A stretch of 16,285 nucleotides of DNA, from positions 1-16,285 of the forward strand of contig JAEWMT010000061.1 of the NCBI GenBank assembly GCA_023393095.1, written 5' to 3'. Position 1 is the first letter of the stretch, and each line of letters starts with the position of its first letter. This document shows positions 1 to 8,591 of this stretch, in pieces. Made by a program: the position numbers and the translations under genes. This DNA is from Bacillota bacterium (GTDB lineage: Bacteria > Bacillota > Clostridia > Lachnospirales > Lachnospiraceae). Under the pieces are notes generated by a model, which saw nothing but the letters and a program-made list of their open reading frames with translations, searched no databases and had not been told where the DNA came from.

Positions 1-492
1 ACCTATGACTGTACACCAAATATAGATATAGTAATCCAAAACAATTATTTTGATGATTTGGAACGGGCAATAGGAACTCATAAATATTCTGAAGGAAAAT
101 ACCATGAAAATGTAAAGATCCTAAATAATAAGATATCCAATACAACTTCCGATGCAATCCGAATAATGAATTGGCTTAATCCTGTTATTAAGGGAAATGA
201 AATTAATTCAGTTGCTGGAGGTAAAGGGAATAAACGTGCTATACTTGCCAGCGGCGTAATAAATCCCACGATTACCGGCAATACATTTATAAAAGCATCA
301 AGAACAATACAGATTATGCCTTGGAAGAATTCCGGAGCCGGTAGTCAGTATAACATAACCTACAATAATATCAGCCAAGAAAACATCTCATTAATGCTAA
401 AAAATACTCTGATTAATATAGAAGAGAAATTTATTAGAATCAATAATAGGTATAATAATTTTTCATCATATACAGATAGATATTATTTTTAA
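1..492 (+). CDS. Right-handed beta-helix surface protein, C-terminal part (5' end outside window)
   Basis: The frame is open from base 1 to the TAA at 490-492, so the true start lies upstream; an internal TTG at 58 is not a credible start. The visible ~163 residues have the rhythm of a parallel beta-helix (pectin-lyase-like fold). They show repeated N-x-I and G-N-x-F/I turns, such as IQNNYF, ILNNKI, IKGNEI and ITGNTF, spaced about 20-25 residues apart. Such repeats form elongated extracellular carbohydrate-binding or carbohydrate-cleaving proteins in the Clostridia. No catalytic residues can be assigned from this fragment, and no wall anchor (LPxTG, SLH, LysM) is seen at its end. It is followed 46 bp later by another exported protein on the same strand. 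The fold is inferred from the repeat pattern; the substrate is unknown. Confidence 0.68.
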   Translation, partial: TYDCTPNIDIVIQNNYFDDLERAIGTHKYSEGKYHENVKILNNKISNTTSDAIRIMNWLNPVIKGNEINSVAGGKGNKRAILASGVINPTITGNTFIKASRTIQIMPWKNSGAGSQYNITYNNISQENISLMLKNTLINIEEKFIRINNRYNNFSSYTDRYYF

Positions 493-538
493 AATGGCTA
501 ATATATAAAGCAGACCTTTAATATATCAGGAGAATGAA

Positions 539-1966
539 ATGAAAACCAAGAAGAAACTAGTTGTTTTGTCATTTGCAGTAATTTTACTATTTTCCATTAC
601 AATAACATCGTTTGCGGCATTGGAACATTGGAATGATAATTCATCAAATAAAAAAATATCTTTAAATTGGGAAAATTGGAAAGCAGCATGGGAGAGTGTA
701 AAAAATAATTACGAGTATATTTCACTTACACCTGGTGCAACAGAAAATAATTTAAATTTTGCATGGTATTCACAAAAGCCAAACCAGGCAATAGTTCGTA
801 TATCGAATATGAAAGATATGAACAAAGCGATTATTTATTCAGGTACTTCACAAAAATACAAGCAACTTAAGGGAGTAACCTATTATTCAAATAAAGTTAC
901 GGTAACAAACTTGAATAGTAAAACTTTATATTTTTATCAGTATTATTTAGATGGCAAATGGACAAAAACTATGAAATACAAAACTCAGAATACAAAAGAG
1001 TTTTCATTTCTTTATGTAGGTGATGCACAAATTGGTGCATCTGTCGGGCAGATCGCTTCCGGTTCAAAAAAAGCGCAGTCTGCTGAACATGCCGCGAGAA
1101 ATGATGCTTATAGCTGGAATACCACATTAGAGACGGCCTTAGATGCAAATCCTGATTTAAGTTTTATTGTTTCAGCTGGTGATCAGATTAATGAAAAGGT
1201 AAAAGACAAAAGCCAGAAAGAGGATCAAGAACAGGAAATCGAATATTCCGGCTTCTTATCATCAAATGTATTAACTTCATTACCAATCGCAACAGTAATT
1301 GGCAACCATGATTCAAATACAGCAAATTATAAAAATCATTTTAATAATCCGATCTCCTTTACGGAGGAGACTACGCCAACAACAGCGGGTAATGGATATT
1401 ACTTTACTTATGGGAATGTATTGTTTATCATGTTAAATACTAACAATTATAATTTTGCAGATCATGAAGCACTGTTAAAGAAAGCAACAAACGCAAATCC
1501 AGATATAAAGTGGAAGATTGTAACGATGCATCATGACATATATGGATCCGGTGCAGGTCATTCGGCTTCAGATGGTATCAAATTAAGAAAACAGCTTACC
1601 AAATTAATGGACAAATATGATATAGATGTTGTACTGCAGGGGCATGACCATACTTATTCAAGAAGTTATCAATTAATGAGTGACAAAACCGAGAAATCAG
1701 GTTATAAGATCGTAAGTGTTCAGAAAGATGCTGCTAATAATATAGTTACCAATCCTAAAGGCGTTCTTTATATGGAAGCGAACTCACCTACAGGAAGTAA
1801 ATTCTACAACCTTATTCCCATCAAACAGAATTATATAGCATCAAGAAGCCAGACGTGGGCACCTTGTTATTCTGTAATTTCTGTGACAAAGGATTCACTG
1901 ACAATCAGCACATACAATGTATCCACTGGTAAAAAGATTGATGTACCCTACACAATAAAAAAGTAA
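539..1966 (+). CDS. Exported purple-acid-phosphatase-like metallophosphoesterase
   Basis: A 475-residue protein with a typical signal peptide (MKTKKK, a hydrophobic core, then a likely SFA-A cut near residue 26). Residues ~57-150 look like the fibronectin-III-type N-terminal domain of purple acid phosphatases (SLTPGATENNLNFAWYS). The metallophosphatase core follows with its metal-binding motifs in order: GDAQIG (161-166), GDQIN (214-218), GNHD (255-258), MHHD (330-333) and GHDHTYSR (368-375). Together these build a two-metal site that hydrolyses phosphomonoesters or related esters outside the cell. The first motif has Gln where many family members carry His, as often seen in the PAP branch. 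AGGAG at 528-532 sits 6 nt before the ATG, and a strong terminator at 2111-2152 closes the unit. The natural substrate cannot be told from sequence. Confidence 0.87.
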   Translation: MKTKKKLVVLSFAVILLFSITITSFAALEHWNDNSSNKKISLNWENWKAAWESVKNNYEYISLTPGATENNLNFAWYSQKPNQAIVRISNMKDMNKAIIYSGTSQKYKQLKGVTYYSNKVTVTNLNSKTLYFYQYYLDGKWTKTMKYKTQNTKEFSFLYVGDAQIGASVGQIASGSKKAQSAEHAARNDAYSWNTTLETALDANPDLSFIVSAGDQINEKVKDKSQKEDQEQEIEYSGFLSSNVLTSLPIATVIGNHDSNTANYKNHFNNPISFTEETTPTTAGNGYYFTYGNVLFIMLNTNNYNFADHEALLKKATNANPDIKWKIVTMHHDIYGSGAGHSASDGIKLRKQLTKLMDKYDIDVVLQGHDHTYSRSYQLMSDKTEKSGYKIVSVQKDAANNIVTNPKGVLYMEANSPTGSKFYNLIPIKQNYIASRSQTWAPCYSVISVTKDSLTISTYNVSTGKKIDVPYTIKK

Positions 1967-2110
1967 AAACTACTAAATGAATAGATCTTGTAACGCCTTG
2001 TAATAGCATAACCATGATAAAGCTGTTATTCGGTATAATGGCTTTAGACATGTTTGTTTTAACCGTTTCGATCATATTGTCGGGCGAAGAGAAAGTGGTA
2101 GAAGTTGGGT

Positions 2111-2152
2111 GTGGTAAAAAGCCAGTAAAATCATGCTTTTTACCACTTTTTT
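2111..2152 (+). terminator. Rho-independent terminator after the phosphoesterase gene
   Basis: A perfect 12-bp stem (2111-2122 with 2135-2146), a 12-nt loop and an immediate run of six T residues. It lies about 145 bp after the phosphoesterase stop codon and before the next gene, so it separates the two transcription units. Confidence 0.85.
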
Positions 2153-2205
2153 GATTTGTAATTGCGGCGAGGGCAAGCATGGAACAAAATGAAAACTTCT
2201 ATCAT

Positions 2206-2239
2206 ATTTTATATAGAATTGAAATTTTCTATATAAAAT
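2206..2239. repeat. 13-bp perfect inverted repeat upstream of the wall hydrolase
   Basis: ATTTTATATAGAA (2206-2218) and its exact complement TTCTATATAAAAT (2227-2239) are separated by 8 nt and end 27 bp before the ATG at 2267. The element is very AT-rich and lies where a promoter would be expected. It could be an operator for a dimeric regulator or an RNA hairpin in the leader. No T-run follows, so a terminator is unlikely. Confidence 0.45.
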
Positions 2240-2266
2240 CATGTTAAATAAGGAAAGGATGACAAG

Positions 2267-5200
2267 ATGGGCATAGGTTTTTTGCGAATAAACGCGACAA
2301 CAGGCGATGGGGCATTACCCGTTGCCAACGCACTCGTCCAAATCAGCGGCACCGATGGTACTCCTCTTTACACGACGATGACAGACGCAAACGGGTTAAC
2401 ACAGGCTTTTCCTATAACTGCTCCTGATAAATCATTTACGTTAGACCCGAATTACAACCAGCCAGCGTATTCTGCTGTTAACGTTGTAGTAAGCGCGCCG
2501 GGGTATATTACCCAACATATAAACGGAGTACAAATCGTTGATACCCAGATGGCAATTCTTCCGGTGAACATGAAGCCTTTGGAGCAGGGGCAAGCTAGTG
2601 GCGATAACTTTATTGATATCCCCCCTAACGGGCTGCTGATACCTCCGCTTGGCACACCCGAAGGACCGTCTGATACACCAGCGACTGCGAGGGTTCTGCC
2701 TGCTGTACTTATTCCTGATTATATAACAGTCCATCTAGGTGCGCCAAGCGATGCATCGGCAGGAAATGTGCGAGTGCGGTTTACTGATTATATTAAAAAT
2801 GTTGCGTCAAGCGAGATTTATTCAACATGGCCAACGAATTCATTAACGGCTAATATTCACGCAATCGTTTCTTTCGCGCTAAACAGAGTATATACCGAAT
2901 GGTATCGCGCGCGCGGCTATAATTTCGATATCACGAACAATACGAATTATGACCAATATTATAGAGAAGGCGCGATGATATACGAAAGCATAAGCAGAAT
3001 TGTTGATGATTTTTTTAATACTTATATACGCCGAATAGGATTTGCCAACCCACTTTTTGCTTTGTTTTGCGCGGGCGCGTCAGGCTATTGTGAACATGGA
3101 GGAATGTCGCAATGGGGGACAGTTACGCTCGCTAATCAGGGATACAATCCGTTGCAAATTTTGCAGAATTCTTATGGGAATAATATCGAGCTTTCTGCAA
3201 GCGACAATATAGGCGGGATAACTACAACATACCCCGGCACGCCGCTAACCATCGGCAGCACGGGAGCAGATGTACAACGTATACAAAATTTTCTAAATAG
3301 GATTCGCATTAGTTTCCCAGCTATTCCGCGGATTGAAAATCCAAACGGCGTATTTGGCGCAGATACTGCGGCAGCTGTGCGAGCTTTCCAAGGCATAAAT
3401 GGGTTAGCGCAAGACGGCGTTGTCGGCCCTGCAACTTGGAACAAAATTACGCAGGTTTATGTTAGCGTTACAAAGCTCGGGGAGCTTACTGGCGAAGGCA
3501 CAAGGGTTTCAATCGGCACAACTCCCCCAAGCTCTGTTCTTTCCATGGGTTCTAGGGGAAATGATGTACTGGAACTCCAATTTATATTGAATACTGTCGC
3601 TGCATATTATCCAGAAGTATCGACTGTTATTCAAGATAGTCTATTTGACGCGCGAACAAGAAATTCCGTTATTGAATTTCAGAAAACATTTGGATTACCA
3701 CAGGACGGAGTTGTTGGCCCTGCTACATGGGCAAAACTATACTTAGTTTATCATGGAATACGCGATAATGTAAAAGTTCCTCCGGCAGAAACTCCAACGA
3801 ATCCTCCCCCAACTCCGCAATATCCTGGCACGGCGCTAGGACTCGGCTCGTCAGGGGATAATGTGCGTCTAATTCAGGAAAATCTTAATGTGATACGCAG
3901 GATGTATCCGAATATACCGCTTTTAACTGTGAACGGGACTTTTGATACAGCAACGCAAGCGGCAGTTATCGCATTTCAAAATCAATTTTTGCTAACGCCA
4001 GATGGCTTCGTTGGGCCGATAACATGGGCGAAAATCATGGAACAATATGCAATTGCAGTCGGAACGCCAACTCAGCCAATTCCAACACCTGATTATTTCT
4101 TTTATACAGTGTTCGCCGGTGATTCTCTTTATAATATTGCTCTTAAATTCGGTACAACAGTCGATGCTATAAAAAGCCTAAATGGTCTAACAAGCGACAT
4201 AATTCTTGTCGGGCAGGTGCTGAAAATCCCAAGTGCAACAACGCCACCAAACTATTTTAATTATACAGTTGTAGCTGGCGATACTTTATTCGCACTTGCA
4301 CAAAGATTTGGAACAACCGTTCAAGCAATTATGGATCTAAATGGGCTGACTAGTACGAATTTATCTATCGGGCAGGTACTGAAAATCCCCGGCCAAGCGC
4401 CAAGCTATTTTAATTACACAGTAGTAGCGGGGGATACGCTGTTCGCACTTGCGCAAAGATTTGGAACGACTGTTCAAGCGATTATGCAACTAAATGGGCT
4501 AACTAGTACAACTTTATCTATCGGCCAGGTGCTGAGAATCCCAGGGCAAGCGCCAACACCTCCGAGCTATTTTAACTATACAGTCGTAGCAGGAGATTCC
4601 TTGTTCTTACTTGCGCAAAGATTTGGAACAACTGTTCAAGCCATTATTCAACTTAACGGGCTGACCAGTACGAATTTGTATATAGGGCAGGTGCTAAAAA
4701 TCCCATCAGGCGTGGCTCCGCCTCCTCCGCCTGTTCTTGGCAAAACAGTAGTGCTTGACCCAGGCCATGGTGGTATCGGCAACCCAGGTGCGGTAAGTGG
4801 TAATCGTCTGGAAAAAGATGATAACCTTCGCCTTGCTCTCGCTGTCCGTGATATTTTGGCAGCAAGAGGCGTAAATACTGTTATGACACGTAGCACCGAT
4901 GTGGATGTCTCTCTTACTGAACGAAGCAATATATCAAACCGCAATAATGCCGATTTATTCGTATCTTTCCATAGGGACTCCAGTACAAACCCTGCCGCTA
5001 ATGGCGTAGGTACATTTATATACACTGCAGCACCGGCAAGGACGGCAGGATATGCGTTTGCTGTGAGCGATAGTATTGCTGATGCAGGTGTTCAAACTAA
5101 CCGTGGCGTATTAAGGGCTAATTATGCTGTACTTCGAAATACCGTCGCACCAGCTATGCTGCTTGAGATGGGATTCATAACGAACACAAGAGATAATCAA

Positions 5201-5422
5201 CTGTTCGATACAAATTTTAATGCGTATGCCAACGCAATTGCGAACGGGATAGTAACAGCACTCACGCAAGGGCAGACATCATATAGACTTTATACAGTTG
5301 TAGCCGGCGATACGTTACCTAGCATTGCATCGAGATTCGGAACAACAACGCAAGCGATAATGTCGCTAAACAAACTTAGCAGCACTAGCATAACAGATGG
5401 GCAGGTTCTCCGAATTCCATAA
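2267..5422 (+). CDS. Multidomain peptidoglycan hydrolase: SpoIID-like, PG-binding x3, LysM x4, amidase_3, LysM
   Basis: A 1051-residue protein without a signal peptide. Residues ~1-105 resemble a carboxypeptidase-regulatory-like beta-sandwich. Residues ~155-308 are SpoIID/LytB-like, with RFTDYIKNVASSE early and GGMSQWG (278-284) followed by an LANQGY-type end. Three PG_binding_1 domains lie near 328-395, 425-495 and 524-595, each ending DG-x-VGP-x-TW. Four LysM domains start near 613, 666, 717 and 771, and a fifth ends the protein (1009-1051). Residues 826-1000 are an N-acetylmuramoyl-L-alanine amidase with the expected zinc and catalytic residues H834, E849, H902 and E967. SpoIID cleaves glycan strands and amidase_3 removes peptide stems, so both steps of septal or spore wall processing sit on one chain. 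Lack of a signal suggests action in the mother cell or spore compartment, or release by lysis. The codon third positions are GC-richer than in neighbouring genes, hinting at transfer. AAAGGA lies just before the ATG. Confidence 0.9.
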   Translation: MGIGFLRINATTGDGALPVANALVQISGTDGTPLYTTMTDANGLTQAFPITAPDKSFTLDPNYNQPAYSAVNVVVSAPGYITQHINGVQIVDTQMAILPVNMKPLEQGQASGDNFIDIPPNGLLIPPLGTPEGPSDTPATARVLPAVLIPDYITVHLGAPSDASAGNVRVRFTDYIKNVASSEIYSTWPTNSLTANIHAIVSFALNRVYTEWYRARGYNFDITNNTNYDQYYREGAMIYESISRIVDDFFNTYIRRIGFANPLFALFCAGASGYCEHGGMSQWGTVTLANQGYNPLQILQNSYGNNIELSASDNIGGITTTYPGTPLTIGSTGADVQRIQNFLNRIRISFPAIPRIENPNGVFGADTAAAVRAFQGINGLAQDGVVGPATWNKITQVYVSVTKLGELTGEGTRVSIGTTPPSSVLSMGSRGNDVLELQFILNTVAAYYPEVSTVIQDSLFDARTRNSVIEFQKTFGLPQDGVVGPATWAKLYLVYHGIRDNVKVPPAETPTNPPPTPQYPGTALGLGSSGDNVRLIQENLNVIRRMYPNIPLLTVNGTFDTATQAAVIAFQNQFLLTPDGFVGPITWAKIMEQYAIAVGTPTQPIPTPDYFFYTVFAGDSLYNIALKFGTTVDAIKSLNGLTSDIILVGQVLKIPSATTPPNYFNYTVVAGDTLFALAQRFGTTVQAIMDLNGLTSTNLSIGQVLKIPGQAPSYFNYTVVAGDTLFALAQRFGTTVQAIMQLNGLTSTTLSIGQVLRIPGQAPTPPSYFNYTVVAGDSLFLLAQRFGTTVQAIIQLNGLTSTNLYIGQVLKIPSGVAPPPPPVLGKTVVLDPGHGGIGNPGAVSGNRLEKDDNLRLALAVRDILAARGVNTVMTRSTDVDVSLTERSNISNRNNADLFVSFHRDSSTNPAANGVGTFIYTAAPARTAGYAFAVSDSIADAGVQTNRGVLRANYAVLRNTVAPAMLLEMGFITNTRDNQLFDTNFNAYANAIANGIVTALTQGQTSYRLYTVVAGDTLPSIASRFGTTTQAIMSLNKLSSTSITDGQVLRIP

Positions 5423-5474
5423 AAACTAAGCTTTGTAAAAGTTACGGCAACCGTCGTGGTTTCAGGCTGTAGAC

Positions 5475-5513
5475 AAACGGCACTTAGCAATTGTATGCTA
5501 GGTGCCGTTTTAT
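5475..5513 (+). terminator. Rho-independent terminator after the wall hydrolase
   Basis: A 15-bp stem with one G-T wobble (5475-5489 with 5496-5510), a 6-nt loop and a T-rich 3' side. It starts 52 bp after the hydrolase stop codon. The A-rich 5' flank means it may also serve the minus strand. Confidence 0.88.
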
Positions 5514-5601
5514 CTGATTTACCAGATTGAAACGTATATGGAAGTTAATTTGGTATTGCTTGAAGGGCAAGTATACGCAGGGTATATTTTCAAAATACTT
5601 A

Positions 5602-6018
5602 TCAATCACCATATACGATACAAAACCAGCCTGTAGTGCCATCCGGCGTTTTGACTTTATACCAGGGACCCAGAAGTTCGTCCCACTCTTTATTATATCT
5701 AAATACTACATCCATTATGGTAAGCAACGTGTCTGGGGGAACGAGACAAACAAAATTATCTTTATTATCTCCGATATAGTTATCTAGGTTTGCTTCATAT
5801 TCCTCGTTAATAACATCCGATGTAAACGTATCTACATCTCCCGGACTCTTAAACAGTAGTATATTTAGATTTCTTTTAGTTTTCTTCCCCACAATATCTT
5901 TTTTAGGAAGCTGAACGAAGCCCTTGTATAAATCATAATAGTAGGTATCCGGATCATCCTGAATAGGATAAATTTTGCCTTTGCCTTTTTTATTAGGTAT
6001 TATGATACCGCTGACAGC
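5602..6018 (-). pseudogene. Truncated gene with C-terminal SH3-like domain
   Basis: On the minus strand a frame of about 138 codons runs from just after a TAA at 6021-6019 to the TGA at 5604-5602. The protein looks real: it is acidic and aromatic-rich, and its last 20 residues (GPWYKVKTPDGTTGWFCIVY) are typical of the end of a bacterial SH3 domain, which often binds the cell wall. No ATG lies in the upstream part of the frame, and no signal peptide or ribosome binding site is visible. A GTG at 5892 would cut through the conserved-looking part. The simplest reading is a gene that has lost its 5' end, probably an exported lipoprotein originally. A frameshift just upstream of 6018 is an alternative. 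Confidence 0.5.
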
Positions 6019-6133
6019 TTATAATTGCATTTTCAACTTATCTTTTTGATTCCTGTTTTATAAATAATAGAGAATGTAACTAAATATTTCTATTGCCATA
6101 AAATGAAATAGATAGTTCACAGGAGGAAAGAAG

Positions 6134-7186
6134 ATGCCGATCTTATATACGGTTCAACATGGCGATACACTCCCTGTTATAGCAAAGAACTTCGGTATAA
6201 CATTGCAAAGCTTGGCTCAGCTGAACGATATGCCATATCCATATTCTATTTATACAGGTCAAATATTATTTATTCAAAACAATATAAACCCTTCAAGGAT
6301 ATTTGATCATATTCCTGATTATACAGAGGTAAGTAAGGAGTATACGAATGCTGTTAAAAGTTATGATGAGGTGTTAAATAGATTCGATACAAATATAATT
6401 GAGAAGATAATGGGTAAAAATGGCTCATTGCAAGACAATGTTTTAAAGTTTACTTTTCCGCGTCATGACTTAGATGTTAATGTAGAAATGCTTCAGATAA
6501 AACCTGAATTAGCACTTACATCCTGGATGGCCTTCCATCAGGAAAACGATAATTGTATTGTTATGGGTGATATAGTTCTCCTAGAGAGTGAAGTGGATTT
6601 AGCTATTTCACAGTTAATTATAAATGGAATAGAAATCACGGCTCTACACAATCATTTGCTTTTTGAATTACCTAGGATCATGTATATGCATGTTTCCGGT
6701 ACAGGAACTGCAGCGCAATTGGCGCAGGGTATCCATAATGTGTTTTCCGTAACAGGGACTCCGATAACAGGGCAGACATCAAACGAAGTTTTACCTCAGA
6801 ATTATTGGAATTCTGTTGAAGCAATTATGGAAAAGAAGGGAAACCAAATTGGTCGAGTACTACAGTTCTCATTTCCTCGGTCCGATGTGATTGAAGAATA
6901 TAACAAACCAATACCACCAAGTATGGGAATTTCCCATGCAATTAATTTCCAGGCAGAGGGGGAATATGCTGCGGTTACAGGAGATTTCGTGCTTATATCC
7001 GACGAAGTCAATCCGGTCGTAAGATCATTAAAACAATATGGAATATATATTACAGCTATCCATAATCATATGTTGTATGAAGACCCCCGATTATTTTTCC
7101 TACACTTTTGGTCTGTAGATAATCCGGACAGATTAGCTTATGCACTTAAACAGACGCTTGGGCAGACTAATTATATGGAAGAATAG
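6134..7186 (+). CDS. LysM protein with two DUF1259 (LppY/LpqO-type) domains
   Basis: A 350-residue protein with a perfect AGGAGG (6121-6126) 7 nt before the ATG. Residues 4-47 are a LysM domain (YTVQHGDTLPVIAKNFGIT), which binds the glycan backbone of peptidoglycan. Two tandem copies of DUF1259 follow, about 75-205 and 225-345. Each holds the signature H-N-H-x-L-x-E-x-P-R-x-x-x-x-H: LHNHLLFELPR (171-181) with H186, and IHNHMLYEDPR (309-319) with H324. The clustered His and Glu residues suggest a metal- or ligand-binding site, but the biochemical role of DUF1259 is not known to me. There is no signal peptide, as in other clostridial LysM proteins tied to the spore coat. A tandem duplication behind a LysM is noteworthy. 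Domain calls are firm; function is open. Confidence 0.85.
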   Translation: MPILYTVQHGDTLPVIAKNFGITLQSLAQLNDMPYPYSIYTGQILFIQNNINPSRIFDHIPDYTEVSKEYTNAVKSYDEVLNRFDTNIIEKIMGKNGSLQDNVLKFTFPRHDLDVNVEMLQIKPELALTSWMAFHQENDNCIVMGDIVLLESEVDLAISQLIINGIEITALHNHLLFELPRIMYMHVSGTGTAAQLAQGIHNVFSVTGTPITGQTSNEVLPQNYWNSVEAIMEKKGNQIGRVLQFSFPRSDVIEEYNKPIPPSMGISHAINFQAEGEYAAVTGDFVLISDEVNPVVRSLKQYGIYITAIHNHMLYEDPRLFFLHFWSVDNPDRLAYALKQTLGQTNYMEE

Positions 7187-7253
7187 CTTTATGAACAATA
7201 AAAACTATTTTTCATATAATAAGTAAAGAAGACTTTATAAGGTGTAATATAAT

Positions 7254-7511
7254 ATGCAATATGGACCTCCTGCTTATCCACCTCCAAAATCACGCCCTAA
7301 AAAACCTAGAAACTCTTATATAATTGACTGTATACATGCATATACTTATGTTTGGCCCAAGAGAGGAAATTCTTTCTGGTTTTATCCAACAAGAATAGAA
7401 TACGGTGAAGTATCAGGTTATAGATGGGACGGAAGACAATGGAGATTTTATGGATTTGATCCTAATATCATTGACCAAGTATCATGCCCTCCAGTTCCTA
7501 CACTTTATTAG
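7254..7511 (+). CDS. Small aromatic-rich protein, clostridial family of unknown function
   Basis: 85 residues with a Pro-rich start (PPAYPPPKSRPKKPR) and a compact core dense in Trp, Tyr and Phe (YVWPKRGNSFWFYPT, then GYRWDGRQWRFYGFD). I recall small proteins with the same WP-x-x-G-x-x-FWFYPT pattern in clostridial genomes, sometimes labelled transporter although they have no membrane segment. Their function is unknown to me. AAGGTG (7240-7245) precedes the ATG by 8 nt. The gene lies 67 bp after the DUF1259 gene and before a strong terminator, so the two are probably co-transcribed. Confidence 0.7.
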   Translation: MQYGPPAYPPPKSRPKKPRNSYIIDCIHAYTYVWPKRGNSFWFYPTRIEYGEVSGYRWDGRQWRFYGFDPNIIDQVSCPPVPTLY

Positions 7512-7586
7512 AAAGATGAAGTTTAGAATCTGAAAAGAGCCAAATAATTACAGCAGATTAAAATACGAGATAAACACTCGCCTGCA

Positions 7587-7627
7587 AAAATGAGAATCAA
7601 ACCTTCGGGTTTGGTTCTCATTTTATT
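7587..7627 (+). terminator. Rho-independent terminator with UUCG tetraloop
   Basis: A 17-bp stem with one T-G wobble (7587-7603 with 7608-7624), capped by the extra-stable TTCG loop. A-rich and T-rich flanks would let it work in both directions. It ends the unit that includes the 85-residue protein gene. Confidence 0.87.
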
Positions 7628-8102
7628 TTGAATCTAATAAATAGTAAGGCCTTGGGCGTACAGGCGAAGACCACGAAAGATATGAAGATACTGGAAACAC
7701 CATTGAAAACTCACGTCGTAAACGGTAAACCACCGGGGACCTAGCTCTTTGATATATAGGACATAAATATAGAAAGTAGGGTTTTCTTGAAGATATTTAT
7801 CGTAATGAAATTATAGAAAATTAAAATTCAAGTAATATATTTTATCAACCCCTTTATTTATCTGGGTTTTAAATAATCTTTAAGGTTAAAGAAAAATGCA
7901 TTGTTATATAATAAGCTAAAATATCACTATATTAGAATATTATGTAATGTAAAACTATGGCATTTTTTCTCATTTTATGTTACAATACATGGAGTGGATA
8001 GATAAACATTTTATAAAGGGATCTTCGAATGAAATTCGGGAATAAAGTAGTTAATTGAAATTCCCAACTAGTTTTGAATAACCAAGAAGCGGAGGTAAAA
8101 AT
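7628..8102. other. Intergenic stretch, no credible gene
   Basis: Nothing convincing is encoded on either strand. A patch at about 7645-7755 is clearly richer in G and C than its surroundings and resembles worn coding or mobile-element DNA: short open frames end at 7741-7743. I could not match it to a known family. Position 8039-8070 holds GGGAAT/ATTCCC arms that could pair in the leader of the next gene. The remainder is plain AT-rich DNA. Confidence 0.4.
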
Positions 8103-8591
8103 ATGAATGAACAAGATTTTGTAGTTAAAAGGGAAAAAAACGAATCAGATGATGAATTTATTAAGAAAGCTGATTTGAAGTTTATGAATGATGACTCTAT
8201 AAAAGAATTTTATGACGATATAAAAAAGCAGTTGAAAGTAATATTTTGGATCAATGTTATATTTTGTACATTATCAGCATTAGTAATCCTAGTTGGGATA
8301 TGTTATCTAATAATAAAGGATGATTCACAAACAGGAATAATACTGTCTGTAGCAGGTGTGATTTCGGAGTTTTTAGGTAACATATTCATTAATCAATATA
8401 AATCCGCGTTAAATAAAGTATCAGAGGAATACTATAGACTTCTTTTATGTAGTAATATGAATGACGCATTGAAATATGCCAAAGAATTGCCCCTTGTTGA
8501 CATGAGGAATACTGAACTTAGATATTTAGAAATACGAGAAATTTTAAGAGCTATTATGAAGAATTTTGATCAACATATATCGTTAAAGTAA
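8103..8591 (+). CDS. Two-TM protein resembling the TRADD-N-associated membrane domain
   Basis: 162 residues. A charged N-terminal part is followed by FYDDIKKQLK and two hydrophobic helices at about 47-71 and 77-97. After these comes a helix with regularly spaced charged residues (QYKSALNKVSEEYYRLL). The layout (amphipathic approach helix, TM1, short loop, a G-rich TM2 containing GVISEF, then a cytosolic helix) is that of the 'cyanobacterial TRADD-N-associated 2-TM' domain. That domain was described computationally in predicted bacterial conflict and immunity systems and is thought to act as a membrane effector. GGAGGT (8091-8096) lies shortly before the ATG. The gene stands alone beside the prophage junction, with no obvious partner enzyme in view. 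The family call is by pattern memory, and the defence role is inference. Confidence 0.7.
   Translation: MNEQDFVVKREKNESDDEFIKKADLKFMNDDSIKEFYDDIKKQLKVIFWINVIFCTLSALVILVGICYLIIKDDSQTGIILSVAGVISEFLGNIFINQYKSALNKVSEEYYRLLLCSNMNDALKYAKELPLVDMRNTELRYLEIREILRAIMKNFDQHISLK

Noticed and set aside
4648..5025. Leftward frames within the amidase part of the wall hydrolase
   Set aside because: They lie fully inside a gene with complete domains and catalytic residues; no ribosome binding sites.
5527..5787. Rightward frame overlapping the truncated SH3-like gene
   Set aside because: It starts with TTG without a ribosome binding site, has no protein-like pattern and is the shadow of the minus-strand frame.
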